DNA of 64,000 nucleotides from Lamellibrachia columna (lineage: Eukaryota; Annelida; Polychaeta; Sabellida; Siboglinidae). Both the position numbers and the translations under genes were made by a program. Of the stretch, positions 22,525-34,362 are shown in pieces (the stretch's first letter is position 1; each line of letters begins with the position of its first letter). The notes beneath the pieces were generated by a model. That model was given only the letters and a program-made list of their open reading frames with translations, did not search any database and was not told the DNA's origin. The stretch is from contig OY759266.1 in assembly GCA_963662155.1 (NCBI GenBank), forward strand, positions 57,049,010-57,113,009, in the 5' to 3' direction.

Positions 22525-25500
22525 GTGCCCCTGTTCCTAGGATGGTGCCCCGGCCTCCCCTACTGTTCCTAGGATGGTGTCCCGGTCTCCCCTACTGTTC
22601 CTGGGATGGTGCCCCGGTCTCCCCTACTCTTCCTGGGATGGTGCCCCGGTCTCCATTACTCTTCCTGGAATGGTGCCCCGGTCTCCTCTACTGTTCCTGG
22701 GATGGTGCCCCGGTCTCCTCTACTGTTCCTTGGATGGTGCCCCGGTCTCCACTACTCTTCCTGGGATGGTGCCCCGGTCTCCACTACTCTTCCTTGGATG
22801 GTGCCCCGGTCTCCACTACTCTTCCTGGGATGGTGCCCCGGTCTCCACTACTCTTCCTGGGATGGTGCCCCGGTCTCCCCTACTCTTCCTGGGATGGTAC
22901 CCCGGTCTCCCTTACACTTCCTGGGATGGTGCCCCGGTCTCCACTACTCTTCCTGGGATGGTGCCCCGGTCTCCCCTACTCTTCCTGGGATGGTGCCCCG
23001 GTCTCCCCTACTCTTCCTGGGATGGTGCCCCGGTCTCCACTACTGTTCCTGGGATGGTGCCCCGGTCTCCACTACTCTTCCTGGGATGGTGCCCCGGTCT
23101 CCACTACTCTTCCTGGGATGGTGTCCCGGTCTCCACTACTCTTCCTGGGATGTTGCCCCGGTCTCCACTACTCTTCCTGGGATGATGCCCCGGTCTCCCC
23201 TACTCTTCCTGGGATGGTGCCCCGGTCTCCCCTACTCTTCCTGGGATGGTGCCCCGGTCTCCACTACTCTTCCTGGGATGGTGCCCCGGTCTCCCCTACT
23301 CTTCCTGGGATGGTGCCACGGTCTCCACTACTCTTCCTGGGATGGTGCCCCGGTCTCCCCTACTCTTCCTGGGATGGTGCCCTGGTCTCCACTACTCTTC
23401 CTGGGATGGTGCCCCGGTCTCCACTACTCTTCCTGGGATGGTGCCCCAGTCTCCACTACTCTTCCTGGGATGGTGCCCCAGTCTCCTCTACTGTTCCTGG
23501 GATGGTGCCCCAGTCTCCACTACTGTTCCTGGGATGGTGCCCCAGTCTCCTCTACTGTTCCTGGGATGGTGCCCCATTCTCCTCTACTGTTCTTGGGATG
23601 GTGCCCCAGTCTCCACTACTGTTCCTGGGATGGTGCCCCAGTCTCCACTACTGTTCCTGGGATGGTGCCCCGGTCTCCCTACTGTTCCTGGGATGGTGCC
23701 CCAGTCTCCATTACTCTTCCTGGGATGGTGCCCCGGTCTCCTGTACTCTTACTGGGATGGTGCCCCGGTCTCCTCTACTGTTCCTGGGATGGTGCCCCGG
23801 TCTCCCTACTGTTCCTGGGATGGTGCCCCAGTCTCCTCTACTGTTCCTGGGATGGTGCCCCAGTCTCCTCTACTCTTCCTGGCATGGTACACCGGTCTCC
23901 CCTACTGTTCCTGGGATGGTGCCCCGGTCTCCCTACTGTTCCTGGGATGGTGCCCCAGTCTCCTCTACTGTTCCTGGGATGGTACCCCAGTCTCCTCTAC
24001 TGTTCCTGGGATGGTGCCCCGGTCTCCCCTACTGTTCCTGGGATGGTGCCCCGGTCTCCACTACTGTTCCTGGGATGGTGCCCCGGTCTCCACTACTCTT
24101 CCTGGGATGGTGCCCCGGTCTCCACTACTCTTCCTGGGATGGTGTCCCGGTCTCCACTACTCTTCCTGGGATGGTGCCCCGGTCTCCACTACTCTTCCTG
24201 GGATGGTGCCCCGGTCTCCCCTACTCTTCCTGGGATGGTGCCCCGGTCTCCCCTACTCTTCCTGGGATGGTGCCCCGGTCTCCACTACTCTTCCTGGGAT
24301 GGTGCCCCGGTCTCCCCTACTCTTCCTGGGATGGTGCCCCGGTCTCCACTACTCTTCCTGGGATGGTGCCCCGGTCTCCCCTACTCTTCCTGGGATGGTG
24401 CCCCGGTCTCCACTACTCTTCCTGGGATGGTGCCCCGGTCTCCACTACTCTTCCTGGGATGGTGCCCCAGTCTCCACTACTGTTCCTGGGATGGTGCCCC
24501 AGTCTCCTCTACTGTTCCTGGGATGGTGCCCCAGTCTCCACTACTGTTCCTGGGATGGTGCCCCAGTCTCCTCTACTGTTCCTGGGATGGTGCCCCAGTC
24601 TCCTCTACTGTTCTTGGGATGGTGCCCCAGTCTCCACTACTGTTCCTGGGATGGTGCCCCAGTCTCCACTACTGTTCCTGGGATGGTGCCCCGGTCTCCC
24701 TACTGTTCCTGGGATGGTGCCCCAGTCTCCATTACTCTTCCTGGGATGGTGCCCCGGTCTCCTGTACTCTTACTGGGATGGTGCCCCGGTCTCCTCTACT
24801 GTTCCTGGGATGGTGCCCCGGTCTCCCTACTGTTCCTGGGATGGTGCCCCAGTCTCCTCTACTCTTCCTGGCATGGTACATCGGTCTCCCCTACTGTTCC
24901 TGGGATGGTGCCCCGGTCTCCCTACTGTTCCTGGGATGGTGCCCCAGTCTCCTCTACTGTTCCTGGGATGGTGCCCCAGTCTCCTCTACTGTTCTTGGGA
25001 TGGTGCCCCAGTCTCCACTACTGTTCCTGGGATGGTGCCCCAGTCTCCACTACTGTTCATGGGATGGTGCCCCGGTCTCCCTACTGTTCCTGGGATGGTG
25101 CCCCAGTCTCCTCTACTGTTCCTGGGATGGTGCCCCAGTCTCCTCTACTGTTCCTGGGATGGTGCCCCAGTCTCCTCTACTGTTCCTGGGATGGTGCCCC
25201 AGTCTCCACTACTCTTCCTGGGATGGTGCCCCGGTCTCCTCTACTCTTACTGGGATGGTGCCCCGGTCTCCTCTATTCTTACTGGGATGGTGCCCCGGTC
25301 TCCCCTACTCTTCCTGGCATGGTACACCGGTCTCCCCTACTGTTCCTGGGATGGTGCCCCGGTCTCCCTACTGTTCCTGGGATGGTGCCCCAGTCTCCTC
25401 TACTCTTCCTGGGATGGTGCCCCAGTCTCCTCTACTCTTCCTGGGATGGTGCCCCAGTCTCCTCTACTCTTCCTGGGATGGTGCCCCGGTCTCCTCTACT

Positions 25501-25705
25501 CTTACTGGGATGGTGCCCCGGTCTCCCCTACTCTTCCTGGCATGGTACACCGGTCTCCCCTACTGTTCCTGTGATGGTGCCCCGGTCTCCGTACTGTTCC
25601 TGGGATGGTGCCCCAGTCTCCTCTACTCTTCCTGGGATGGTGCCCCAGTCTCCTCTACTCTTCCTGGGATGGTGCCCCGGTCTCCTCTACTCTTCCTGGG
25701 CCCGA
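22525..25705. repeat. 32-bp minisatellite, about 100 copies
   Basis: Head-to-tail units of GATGGTGCCCCGGTCTCCAC followed by TACTCTTCCTGG, with subfamilies CGG/CAG, CTC/CTG and occasional 31-bp units (GTCTCCCTACTG). Because 32 is not divisible by 3 and no phase of the unit contains a stop on the plus strand, all three plus frames are open for 600-1000 codons. They encode the same cyclic 32-residue peptide and should not be annotated as genes. A unit-like core lies inverted at 21267-21291. Confidence 0.97.
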
Positions 25706-28700
25706 GGTTATAAACCGTACTCAACTCAATTGAGCACGGTTTCATGCTCAAGCCTCGCTTTCACACTATGCTCAAACTCAGGCGAGGTTATAAAACATCT
25801 TGAGCACGAAATCGTGCTCAGCGTTGAGCACGAAATGCTGAAATCCTGAGTATGCTCAAGACCATGCTCAACGCCGTGCTCAAGCATAAATAAAAATGGC
25901 AGCTCACGCATAAATTTATTGAAGTCGTTGAAAGTTCGTTTTGAGAAGATAAGCTGTCCGATTTTAGGGTCTCCAGGCCGCCTACTTCCGAGTTTTATCC
26001 GTATGAAGACCTGATGGAATACGACATTTGTGAAAGATTTGTTTGATGGCTCAAACTGCACTATTTAACGAACATTTGCCAAATGTAACCGCAGCAGCGA
26101 CAGACACCGCAAAACAAGTGATAGTTTACTTTTAGTTGCGGCTTTTTTGGCAGCGGGGACCATTCATTTACAGCTGCTGCAGGACGACAACATTATATTT
26201 CAACTGCCGAGTCAGAGTCATGATTCACACGAAATGTGTCTACAGAAATTAAAACTATGTGGTTTAGTTGAACGATTTATAACATGCCATACTGGACATT
26301 AAGGCATACCAATACGATATATGCGAAGTGTATGTGTGCTGCAAAATAAAATTATTCCGTGAACTGCCAATGCCAATGTCATGACTCATGGCCATGCCCA
26401 TGGGCCATGCCATGGCAATACAGCCACTTCGTTTTGTCACTGTAAAGAATTAGGCAGTGATTTAAAACATTTCGCCAGTTTTTAGTTGGGAATATAGCAA
26501 ATAATATATAATTATGTGTTTATAACATAATATAGCTAATCTAAATATTATATCAACTGGATTAAGCTTACATACCATGCTATATTTATATTATTCATGC
26601 AGCCCGACCCCAGGGCGAAGCCGAAGGATGTATGTATATGAAATATAAAAAAATTGCTATCCCAGGCCAAGGCAGCTATAGCCTAGGGGTAGGACTTCAC
26701 ATAGTGGGTGCCCTTTGGAAGTAGAATATACATGCAAAATATGCAACACACACATCCAGGATAATGTAACACTTGTGTTGTTGAGTTTTTTAAGAGATTG
26801 TTCAAATTGAACAATATGTAAGAAAAACCTTCCATATGTCTATATTTAGGCTACCGCAAAAAGTAAAATTGTAGGTTATTGATGTTAAACATAATGCTGT
26901 TCTCGCCTTACTACTCCAATGCCGCAGGAAATCTAAGAACGAACTAGTGCAGGTGACAAACTACAGCTCTAATATAGTGTTTACACCTTTCCTATAATTT
27001 ATAGTAAATGCAAATTTTCCAAATAATAGATACAAAGATATCACGACTTTTCTAAGACAAAGAAGAACATCATACTTTGTGAAAAGTATGTGATTGGAAT
27101 ATAAAGTACTGGCAAATATAGCTATACAATGATTAAGAGGCATGCCACACTAAACTAAGCAAGGTGTTAATGAAAACAGCGACATGTGTAGTGCATATAC
27201 CCAGGGCGTATGTAATATAATACTAATAGTAACATATGCTGCATATATTGTTTTGTGCAGTAACCTATTTCAAATATGACTTAATTTATGATAAATAAAA
27301 TAATATATGTTATGGAAATAATGATTCCATATAGTAGATAGTGTGCACATTAAAAGTGCAAATAATATATTCGCTTGGGCACTCTCATCATAATTATTAT
27401 TATTAAAAATTACCACTACAAATCAATGATAACATAGCTTACTCTTTCAGTTTACACTTTACTGTTTGATATTGTATTAGTACTATATTTGTTTTATCTA
27501 TAAAAATATTAATCATTAAGGAGTAATACAAACCTTTCTGTGATATTCAATGAAATCCGTTTTAGCATATCATCTATTAATTTCAATCATTTTACTCTGT
27601 AATACTACACCCATATAAAAGATAGGCTGGACTAAAATTATAGACTAGTAACAATGGGTAATCCCCGTGACACAAACATGTGACACCCGACGTCAAAACT
27701 AAGCCTAGGCTAAGGGGGCAAACAAAATTAGTTGTTAACACCGCTATTTCTTAGTTTGACAAATACTTCAGTTTCTGGGTTCACTGCGCAACAATCTGAA
27801 TACATCACTGTGTACCACACAGAGTCTTCTACGTGACTCTGACGTATGGTTCCACCAGACAAGTGTATAGACTATAGTTCAAGTGTATAGCCATAGGTAC
27901 ATCATGATCTGAACAGAGTAGTTTTTACATATTCAGTACACATAGAATGATCAAAACTATGAAACTGAACCTTTGTCTCACAAAATGTTTATTTTTGTAC
28001 TCCTCTTTCTCTTTCCAGTACGTGTGTATTGTTACACGCATGTATAGATTATGGAAACAATGGACATTCTAATGAAATATTAAAAAAAAATATTATAATG
28101 AACCACGGATTTAGGTAATGTCATTATTGTTTACCTTTGACAGCATAAATATAATATATTTTGTAACGAAATTGATGTTATATTAACACTTGCATTCATT
28201 AAAAAAGTACAACGTGTCGTGTTCCTCGGTACATTTCCAGAAGTTCTAGTTACTACGCCAAATGAACATGGCAAACATAATTACTTAGGCTGCCGAATCG
28301 CTTAGTTGGGGCAGTCTTAGTCTGGCTGCGAGGTATTACTTTTTGCTATTTTTAATTTTTAGACAGTTTTATCTTGTGACTCGTTTCGTTCTGTCTGTTA
28401 AATCGTTCACTATGTGCTCGACTTTCCACACAGCGTGTGATATTGGTGATGGGTTGATTTTTCTCCGGCGCTTTTTCCCGCAAAAGAGACGCTTGCAGCC
28501 GAAATTCTTCGTCCACCACTGTTTATATGCGGAAGTATCTTTGTTATCTTTTTCAAAAAGAGAGTTCCACTTGGCCGCTTATGCATTTAAAAAAACCGCG
28601 TCGTTTCGTACTCAGCTGAGTACGTACTCAAGACGTTTTATTACCTCGGTTGAGCACGAAAACTCTGGTGAGCATGAAATCTCAGACTTGAGCACAGACT

Positions 28701-28742
28701 TGAGCTTGAGTTTGAGTACGGTTTATAACCTCGAGCCCAGGG
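25695..28742. mobile_element. TIR-bounded 3-kb DNA element with palindromic subterminal repeats
   Basis: The outer ends are inverted copies: left CGAGGTTATAAACCGTACTC, right the reverse complement of the same segment at about 28711-28735, with GGGC(C/T) just outside both. Inside each end, for about 150 bp, the words TTGAGCACGAAA and CGTGCTCAA recur many times in both orientations. The interior (25870-28560) is AT-rich and I find no transposase, so the copy is non-autonomous or gutted. No superfamily can be assigned with confidence. The left end abuts the 32-bp array. Confidence 0.7.
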
Positions 28743-28758
28743 CTGCTGCTTTTGCTGC

Positions 28759-29520
28759 TCAATTTCGGCTGTAGTATAGCACCGTTTTCTTTTTTTCCTT
28801 CGCTTGCAGTTTGTTGTAAGTTTCAGCAATGCCAATGCCATGGTGCATTCCTTCTGCTGCTTCTTTTTCTTTCTCGGGACTTCCTCGCGTGTGCTGGTCC
28901 ACGTCTCCATGTTGCCCCTGAGTGTCAATGTCCATGTTTTCTTCACTTAGAAGGTCTTGTAGGGCATTATTGTGTTGCTTAGTGTGAGTTGGAATGTCTC
29001 TGTTTGAAATGTCTTTCAGGAAATCCACGTTATATATTGTTCTGTTGCTCCTCTTTACGTCTCTCTTCTTCAGTTTTAACGTCAGTCTTGCCTGCACTAG
29101 ATAGTGGTCGGTGGCTGCGTCTGCGCCTCTGTATACTCTTACGTCCTGCACTGATCTCCTGAACTTTTGTCGTATACAGATATGGTCTGGTTCTCGGTTC
29201 TATGATCTGGTGGTATCCAAGTTGCCTTGTGGATTCGTCTGTGTGTGAATACACTGTCTTCGACGATCAATTTCTTGAACGCACAAAGGTCTGCCAATAT
29301 CTCGCCATTCTCGTGCATCTTCCCGAGTCCGTGTATCGACCTCTTCATATCGTCTGTTGCCTGCTCCTATCTTCGCATCGAAGTCTCTCATGAGTATTCT
29401 CATGTATTTCTGCTTCAGTTTATCACTAGCTTAAGTCTGTTGTAATATTCATCTTTTTGTTTCTTCATCCTTGTCATTTGTTGGTGCATTTAGGTTGATC
29501 TTTGTCATCTTGGTTTTAAT
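28759..29520 (-). mobile_element. RTE-type LINE, endonuclease part
   Basis: Minus-strand frames with frameshifts encode an AP-endonuclease-like (EEP) domain: MRILMRDFDAKIGAGNRRYE, then GLGKMHENGEILADLC, then FTHRRIHKATW with PPDHRTENQ, then QDVRVYRGADAATDHYLVQA and KLKKRDV. This order matches the C-terminal half of RTE/craniofacial-development-protein-2-like retroelement endonucleases. The RT domain is missing; the copy stops against the TIR element. Confidence 0.8.
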
Positions 29521-29529
29521 AATAACTTT

Positions 29530-30709
<1,180 letters not shown>

Positions 30710-30717
30710 TAGTTACG

Positions 30718-30757
30718 TCTAATATCGCCCACCGCTAATGAGTGCGCGCAGCCAGTC
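30718..30757 (+). repeat. Partial second copy of a TIR segment
   Basis: The block TAATATCGCCCACCGCTAAT plus GAGTGCGCGCAGCCAGTC repeats the TIR-internal block at about 30580-30618 with two substitutions, just inside the left TIR. No matching second copy lies inside the right TIR. Confidence 0.85.
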
Positions 30758-30803
30758 GTTAACATAGTAAGGAGACGAACACAATCGTACGGTGCACACG
30801 TAT

Positions 30804-30809
30804 TTTATT
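30804..30809 (-). terminator. Poly(A) signal for the minus-strand core gene unit
   Basis: AATAAA on the minus strand (TTTATT on plus), about 205 bases past the protease stop. It is the first such signal found past the protease gene. Confidence 0.6.
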
Positions 30810-30918
30810 GAATACAACAAAGCGGCAGCAGTACAAACGAGGCGATCGTATGCGATTGGATACAACGAGCTGGGTATGACGAAGATGAAGATGAAGTGGA
30901 GGCGACTTGCGAATGGTG

Positions 30919-31013
30919 ACCATCGCGCCAGAGGTCGCGAACTTACGGGTGTCTCCACCGCGCCAGAGGTTCGAGGGCGAGCTTACGGGTGGAGCGACCA
31001 CCGCGCCAGAGGC
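30919..31013. repeat. Three spaced copies of a CGCGCCAGAGG motif
   Basis: ATCGCGCCAGAGG, ACCGCGCCAGAGG and ACCGCGCCAGAGG lie at about 35-45-bp intervals, with GCGAACTTACGGGTG and GCGAGCTTACGGGTG between them. The motif sits directly after the protease stop. Function unknown. Confidence 0.75.
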
Positions 31014-31493
31014 TCAGTATGATACGTTATAGTACGGTATACCCTTTTTTAGCAGCCTAATCCAATCGAACACGCGACAATCGTTAGCGACCAGATCGGT
31101 GTGGAAAGCGTTGACGAAAGTTCTCATAGGAGCGCCGTTACAACGAAGCATGATATAAGTGACGCAATATTGTCCGCAAACGTTAGACACACCACTCTGA
31201 AGTCTCTTGCTATTATGAGTCCACTCGGAACAGTGTTTGTTCAAGAAGGTGCGGAACGCCGCGTGACGAGGCGGCAGACCGTACGAACAGAAGTATTCGC
31301 CGCGCCCGTCGGAGGACAGGTACAGCGCTATCCAATGTTCGCCCGGTTCGTCGCCGTCGTCGGTGTTGCACACGAAGGCGATCGGCAAAGCGTCAATTGA
31401 TGCAGGCAGTCCATCTCGGGGTACGACGCCGCCAAAGACGGACGCGGTGTTCGGATCCATCGCCAGTAGACGGGCGATCTGCAGGGTGTCCAT
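31014..31493 (-). CDS. PRO: Adenain-like cysteine maturation protease (PRO)
   Basis: 159 residues, C48/Ulp1-adenain fold, expected to cleave capsid precursor proteins during virion-like particle maturation. The catalytic triad is visible in the family order: H53 in GEHWIALY, an acidic residue in GRGEYFCSYGLPP (E66), and C110 in NVCGQYC. The GLPP after the acidic strand and the GQYC nucleophile motif are both characteristic of Polinton and adenovirus proteases. The length is close to the roughly 200-residue adenain, and no key residue is missing. The ATG at 31493 begins one base past the capsid gene stop (31495), so the two are tightly coupled. It is the last gene of the minus-strand core unit, upstream of the poly(A) signal at 30804. 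Confidence 0.9.
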   Translation of the reverse strand: MDTLQIARLLAMDPNTASVFGGVVPRDGLPASIDALPIAFVCNTDDGDEPGEHWIALYLSSDGRGEYFCSYGLPPRHAAFRTFLNKHCSEWTHNSKRLQSGVSNVCGQYCVTYIMLRCNGAPMRTFVNAFHTDLVANDCRVFDWIRLLKKGIPYYNVSY

Positions 31494-31494
31494 C

Positions 31495-32811
31495 TCAGTA
31501 GTCGTAGATGACGTTGCGGTTCTTGTCTATTTCCAGCACGGACTCGAATTCGGCGTAGGCGACGACGTTCACGGTGGTCCGAAGCGCTTCTCGGAAATGA
31601 AATTCTAAGCGCAGGTTGCCCTTTTGTACCAGATTAAAGCAGGGACCGTCGCACTGGTCGGGGGTAAGGTCGAAACAGAAGAAGGTGTAGCCGTCTCGGT
31701 ACTCGTCGCGAGTCAGACCGTTCCCCTCGTCCTGCCATATCTTGCTGGTCGAGGTGAACATGCTCGCGTAGCTCCTGGCGAAGAGGTTTTCAGCGAAGTT
31801 GGGCTGGAAGGGTTTGGCGGGTATCTGACGACCGTCCACGTACACGGAGACGAAGCTGATGGCGTTGTTCTTGGCGTGAAATGGGTTTGTGGCGTACGTG
31901 CCGTTGTAGGCGTCGTTGTCGATGCAGCACAGTACGAGACGTTTCGGCAGGGAGCCGAGGAACAGGTTCTCGTGGGTGTGCGACAGAGCGCCCGTGGGAA
32001 TGGAGTACACCTTGCATTCGACGGGTCGTAACGCATACTTGACCGTGGTCCGACCGAGAGCCATGATGTGAGCCTTCTGCACGGCTGGATTGATGGTGGC
32101 CTTCTTCACGAACAAGGACGCGTTGACGACGACTATCTTGTACTCGTTCGCTCCACCGGCTATCAGCGCAAACGCGGGCGTGCTGCGCACCAGTCGCAAC
32201 TTGACGTCGACACCGTTGATCAGGAATTTATCCTGGAGAAACATATCCACGTGGAGACGACCTATCATGTCGACCACGCGACTGCCGGCTATGTAGTCTC
32301 GTCGAGTCACGAACCCGGGGTTAGGATCGGGTCCGGCGGCTAGCTCGGAGGCGTGCATGCGACTAGCCTTGTCCTTGTACCACAGCTGATTCGTCAGCTG
32401 CGTCGACTTGGCATCGAATCCGTAACTCAGCAGCGTCTCTATGTAGGATCGATACGGGTACGAGTTGGAGGCCGAAGAGGTCACGAGCGTGTCGTTCAGA
32501 GAGAGGTCGATGTGGCTGAACAGCGAATGCAAGAAGTTGTTCACCGGTCCCACGGGTTCGCCCGCGTCGATATCGTTACCGTTGGCTCGCGTCACCTTCA
32601 CCTGCAAGTGGAGCATCGTGTTGGCGAGATCTATGTAATCGTCTCCCGATCCGGGGATGAAGAATTCGATCGGTCCTCCAGAGTCCAGAGAGGCCGTGGG
32701 TTGATGTTCCACCACATGACTGTCGGCGATGCAGTTCTGAGTGGGGGGTACGGTAAAGAGATCCAGCTCGGTCTTGACTCCCTCGCACGACTGTCTATGC
32801 ACGAACGCCAT
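31495..32811 (-). CDS. MCP: Major capsid protein, double jelly-roll (MCP)
   Basis: 438 residues. The sequence matches the widespread family annotated in invertebrate genomes as F54H12.2-like, which was identified as the Polinton/adintovirus major capsid (hexon-like) protein. Diagnostic segments: GPIEFFIPGSGDDYIDLANT near residue 45, then NNFLHSLFSHIDLSLN and YPYRSYIETLLSYG near residues 85-130, and a C-terminal FDLTPDQCDGPCFNLVQKGN followed by LRLEFHF. The whole frame is open with no missing block. The start at 32811 places the N-terminus MAFVHRQSCEG just before the conserved LDLFTVPPTQ. It overlaps the shifted tail frame of the preceding pX-like gene by 17 bases. Expected to assemble trimers forming an icosahedral shell. 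Confidence 0.93.
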   Translation of the reverse strand: MAFVHRQSCEGVKTELDLFTVPPTQNCIADSHVVEHQPTASLDSGGPIEFFIPGSGDDYIDLANTMLHLQVKVTRANGNDIDAGEPVGPVNNFLHSLFSHIDLSLNDTLVTSSASNSYPYRSYIETLLSYGFDAKSTQLTNQLWYKDKASRMHASELAAGPDPNPGFVTRRDYIAGSRVVDMIGRLHVDMFLQDKFLINGVDVKLRLVRSTPAFALIAGGANEYKIVVVNASLFVKKATINPAVQKAHIMALGRTTVKYALRPVECKVYSIPTGALSHTHENLFLGSLPKRLVLCCIDNDAYNGTYATNPFHAKNNAISFVSVYVDGRQIPAKPFQPNFAENLFARSYASMFTSTSKIWQDEGNGLTRDEYRDGYTFFCFDLTPDQCDGPCFNLVQKGNLRLEFHFREALRTTVNVVAYAEFESVLEIDKNRNVIYDY

Positions 32812-33195
32812 CTCTGTTGTCGAATATGTCGGCCACGCGTTTCTGGGACGTCTGTTTCTTGCGGCGTCTCTTTACTGCAGTGACGGTCGGCCTTGCGGCC
32901 GCTCGTTTTATACGTTTACCAGGGGGGTTCCGAATACTGCTGAGCACGGCATCGGTGACGCGCCGTTTGGCAGCCTTTTTATGTTCTGTCCCGATAAGAC
33001 GTCGTCGGCTATGCGAACGCCGGTCTTCAACGCTCCCTTGCCCAACGCCACGGCACCTCTCTTGAAGAGCGGCATGACGCTGCGCAACAGACTGCCGAAC
33101 AGACTGCCCAGTCCGTGACCTCGCTGGTATTGCGCACCGGCGAAGTAGGGCAGCGAACCGCCAGCCTGGCGTGCGTAATAATCGTTGTAATTCAT
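32795..33195 (-). pseudogene. pX/pVI-like minor core protein, broken by a frameshift
   Basis: The first 73 codons or so (MNYNDYYARQAGGSLPYFAG, then GLGSLFGSLLRSVMPLFKRG and ALKTGVRIADDVLSGQNIK) have the amphipathic segment and layout of the small core/membrane-lytic proteins found next to penton genes in adintoviruses and adenoviruses. At an A5 run (plus 32976-32980) the frame that keeps the expected strongly basic character moves by one base. The annotated frame stops at 32908, while the alternative frame stays open to a TAG at 32795 and is rich in Lys and Arg (a KRRRKK cluster). A one-base loss in the host copy or in the assembly is the simplest reading; programmed slippage is possible but the site is not a canonical heptamer. 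Confidence 0.7.
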
Positions 33196-34016
33196 CAGAA
33201 CAGTCTGGACCTGCGTCGACGAAAATGAAGCGTCACCGTCACTCTACCGTATTCGAATGGCACGCGCCGACCCATGTCGTCCCTTATATCCACCTCGATC
33301 GAATCGAAGTGCGAGTACAACAGAGGCACGTAGTGCACGTTAGTGAAACGAGCGGACACCCTGTCACCGTTACGTCCGCTAATCGGAAGGGGTCGCAACA
33401 GAGGTGCGAGAGTGTTACCCACTATGCGAGACTCCACGATGTTCGTGTAGACGTATAGGGTGTCGAACCCCTGTGTCAAGTTCACCACATCTTCGGCCTC
33501 GAAGTGGAAGGGATACGACGAGTCGGAAGGGCGGGAGTCCATGGTGGTGGAGGATGACGCCGTAGCCGAGTCGCTGGCTACGGGTTTACGGAATCCTAAC
33601 ATGGACGCCGTCGTGGGGTGCGGTATGGTGAACAGGGTGTTCGCTGTCATGTGTAACGTCATTTTCTGAGTGACGGAACTATAGCTCATTTGCGCCTGCG
33701 TAGTCGACGTCCTCAGAGTGTACAGTCCCTTGTTGACGTGATACATCAATGTTAACGGATCGTCGTAATACCCACACGACAACTGCGTACGTCGGTACGT
33801 GTGCGGAGCATCGACCGGGTTGAGGAATAACCAGGCATCGTTCTCTGTGACGTTGTACCAAGTGTGCGGATACTGGACTTCAGCCAATCCACACTCCCAC
33901 TCGCCGGTAAGATCTATGCGTTGAGGTAAGTGCGTGACGTAATGGGTCAAGGTGTTGTCGGGGTGCATCTCCATGGAAGCGTTGCTGGGCAGCGTCATGT
34001 AGAAATCAGTCGCCAT
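33195..34016 (-). CDS. Penton / minor capsid protein (single jelly-roll)
   Basis: 273 residues, corresponding to the Polinton PX protein, the minor capsid protein predicted to occupy the icosahedral vertices. Recognisable segments: DFYMTLPSNASMEMHPDNTL at the N-terminus, HLPQRIDLTGEWECGLAEVQ, HTWYNV, then a late DTLYVYTNIVESRIVGNTLA with PLLRPLP, and YVPLLYSHFDSIEVDIRDDM with G. These are the family's best conserved blocks and all are intact. The length is typical. The stop overlaps the start of the pX-like gene at 33195 (shared base), and its ATG lies within the end of the upstream small membrane gene (34006-34332). Confidence 0.9.
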   Translation of the reverse strand: MATDFYMTLPSNASMEMHPDNTLTHYVTHLPQRIDLTGEWECGLAEVQYPHTWYNVTENDAWLFLNPVDAPHTYRRTQLSCGYYDDPLTLMYHVNKGLYTLRTSTTQAQMSYSSVTQKMTLHMTANTLFTIPHPTTASMLGFRKPVASDSATASSSTTMDSRPSDSSYPFHFEAEDVVNLTQGFDTLYVYTNIVESRIVGNTLAPLLRPLPISGRNGDRVSARFTNVHYVPLLYSHFDSIEVDIRDDMGRRVPFEYGRVTVTLHFRRRRSRLF

Positions 34017-34332
34017 TGCGTCTCAACGTGGGATTGGGCAGTAGGTAACCCAACGAACTACTCAACAGAGCCGTCCACAGATTAGAATCGCCGCGACCTG
34101 TCGTCAGGTTGTAAATGCTGATCAGAATGACCGTGTACAGGACGACGACCTAACACAGAAACACGATCTCCTCTTTGGGACACGCGGTACCGAAAATATG
34201 CCAGGGAGTGCTGTCTGGCTCGTTCGGTGCAGCGTCAGTACAATCCGCGTCCTGCTCCTTCTCCTCCGTCTCCTCCTCGTCTATGGTGGTGAGGCAGGTC
34301 GGTGGTGGTGGTGGTGTCGCGTCGTGTGTCAT
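34006..34332 (-). pseudogene. Small single-pass membrane protein with an in-frame TAG
   Basis: A frame starting at 34332 has a Pro-rich, acidic N-terminal half (TTIDEEETEEKEQDAD, then WHIFGTACP). It enters a hydrophobic stretch, EIVFLC, hits TAG at 34152-34150, and continues in the same frame as VVVLYTVILISIYNL and NLWTALLSSSLGYLLPNPTL to a TGA at 34006. The hydrophobic run reaches the length of a membrane helix only if both sides of the stop are read together, so the TAG looks like a nonsense mutation in one gene. The bases before it (TTTCTGTGTTAG) also resemble a 3' splice site, so a spliced form cannot be excluded. Its end overlaps the penton ATG. Confidence 0.6.
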
Positions 34333-34362
34333 TTCCCGAATGCAGTGTCGTCATGTGCGCGG

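Noticed and set aside
22518..25849. Very long plus-strand ORFs (867-1035 codons) of repetitive MVPRSPLLFLGWCPG-type peptides
   Set aside because: They are the 32-bp minisatellite read in three frames, all giving the same cyclic peptide. No promoter, start context or domain.
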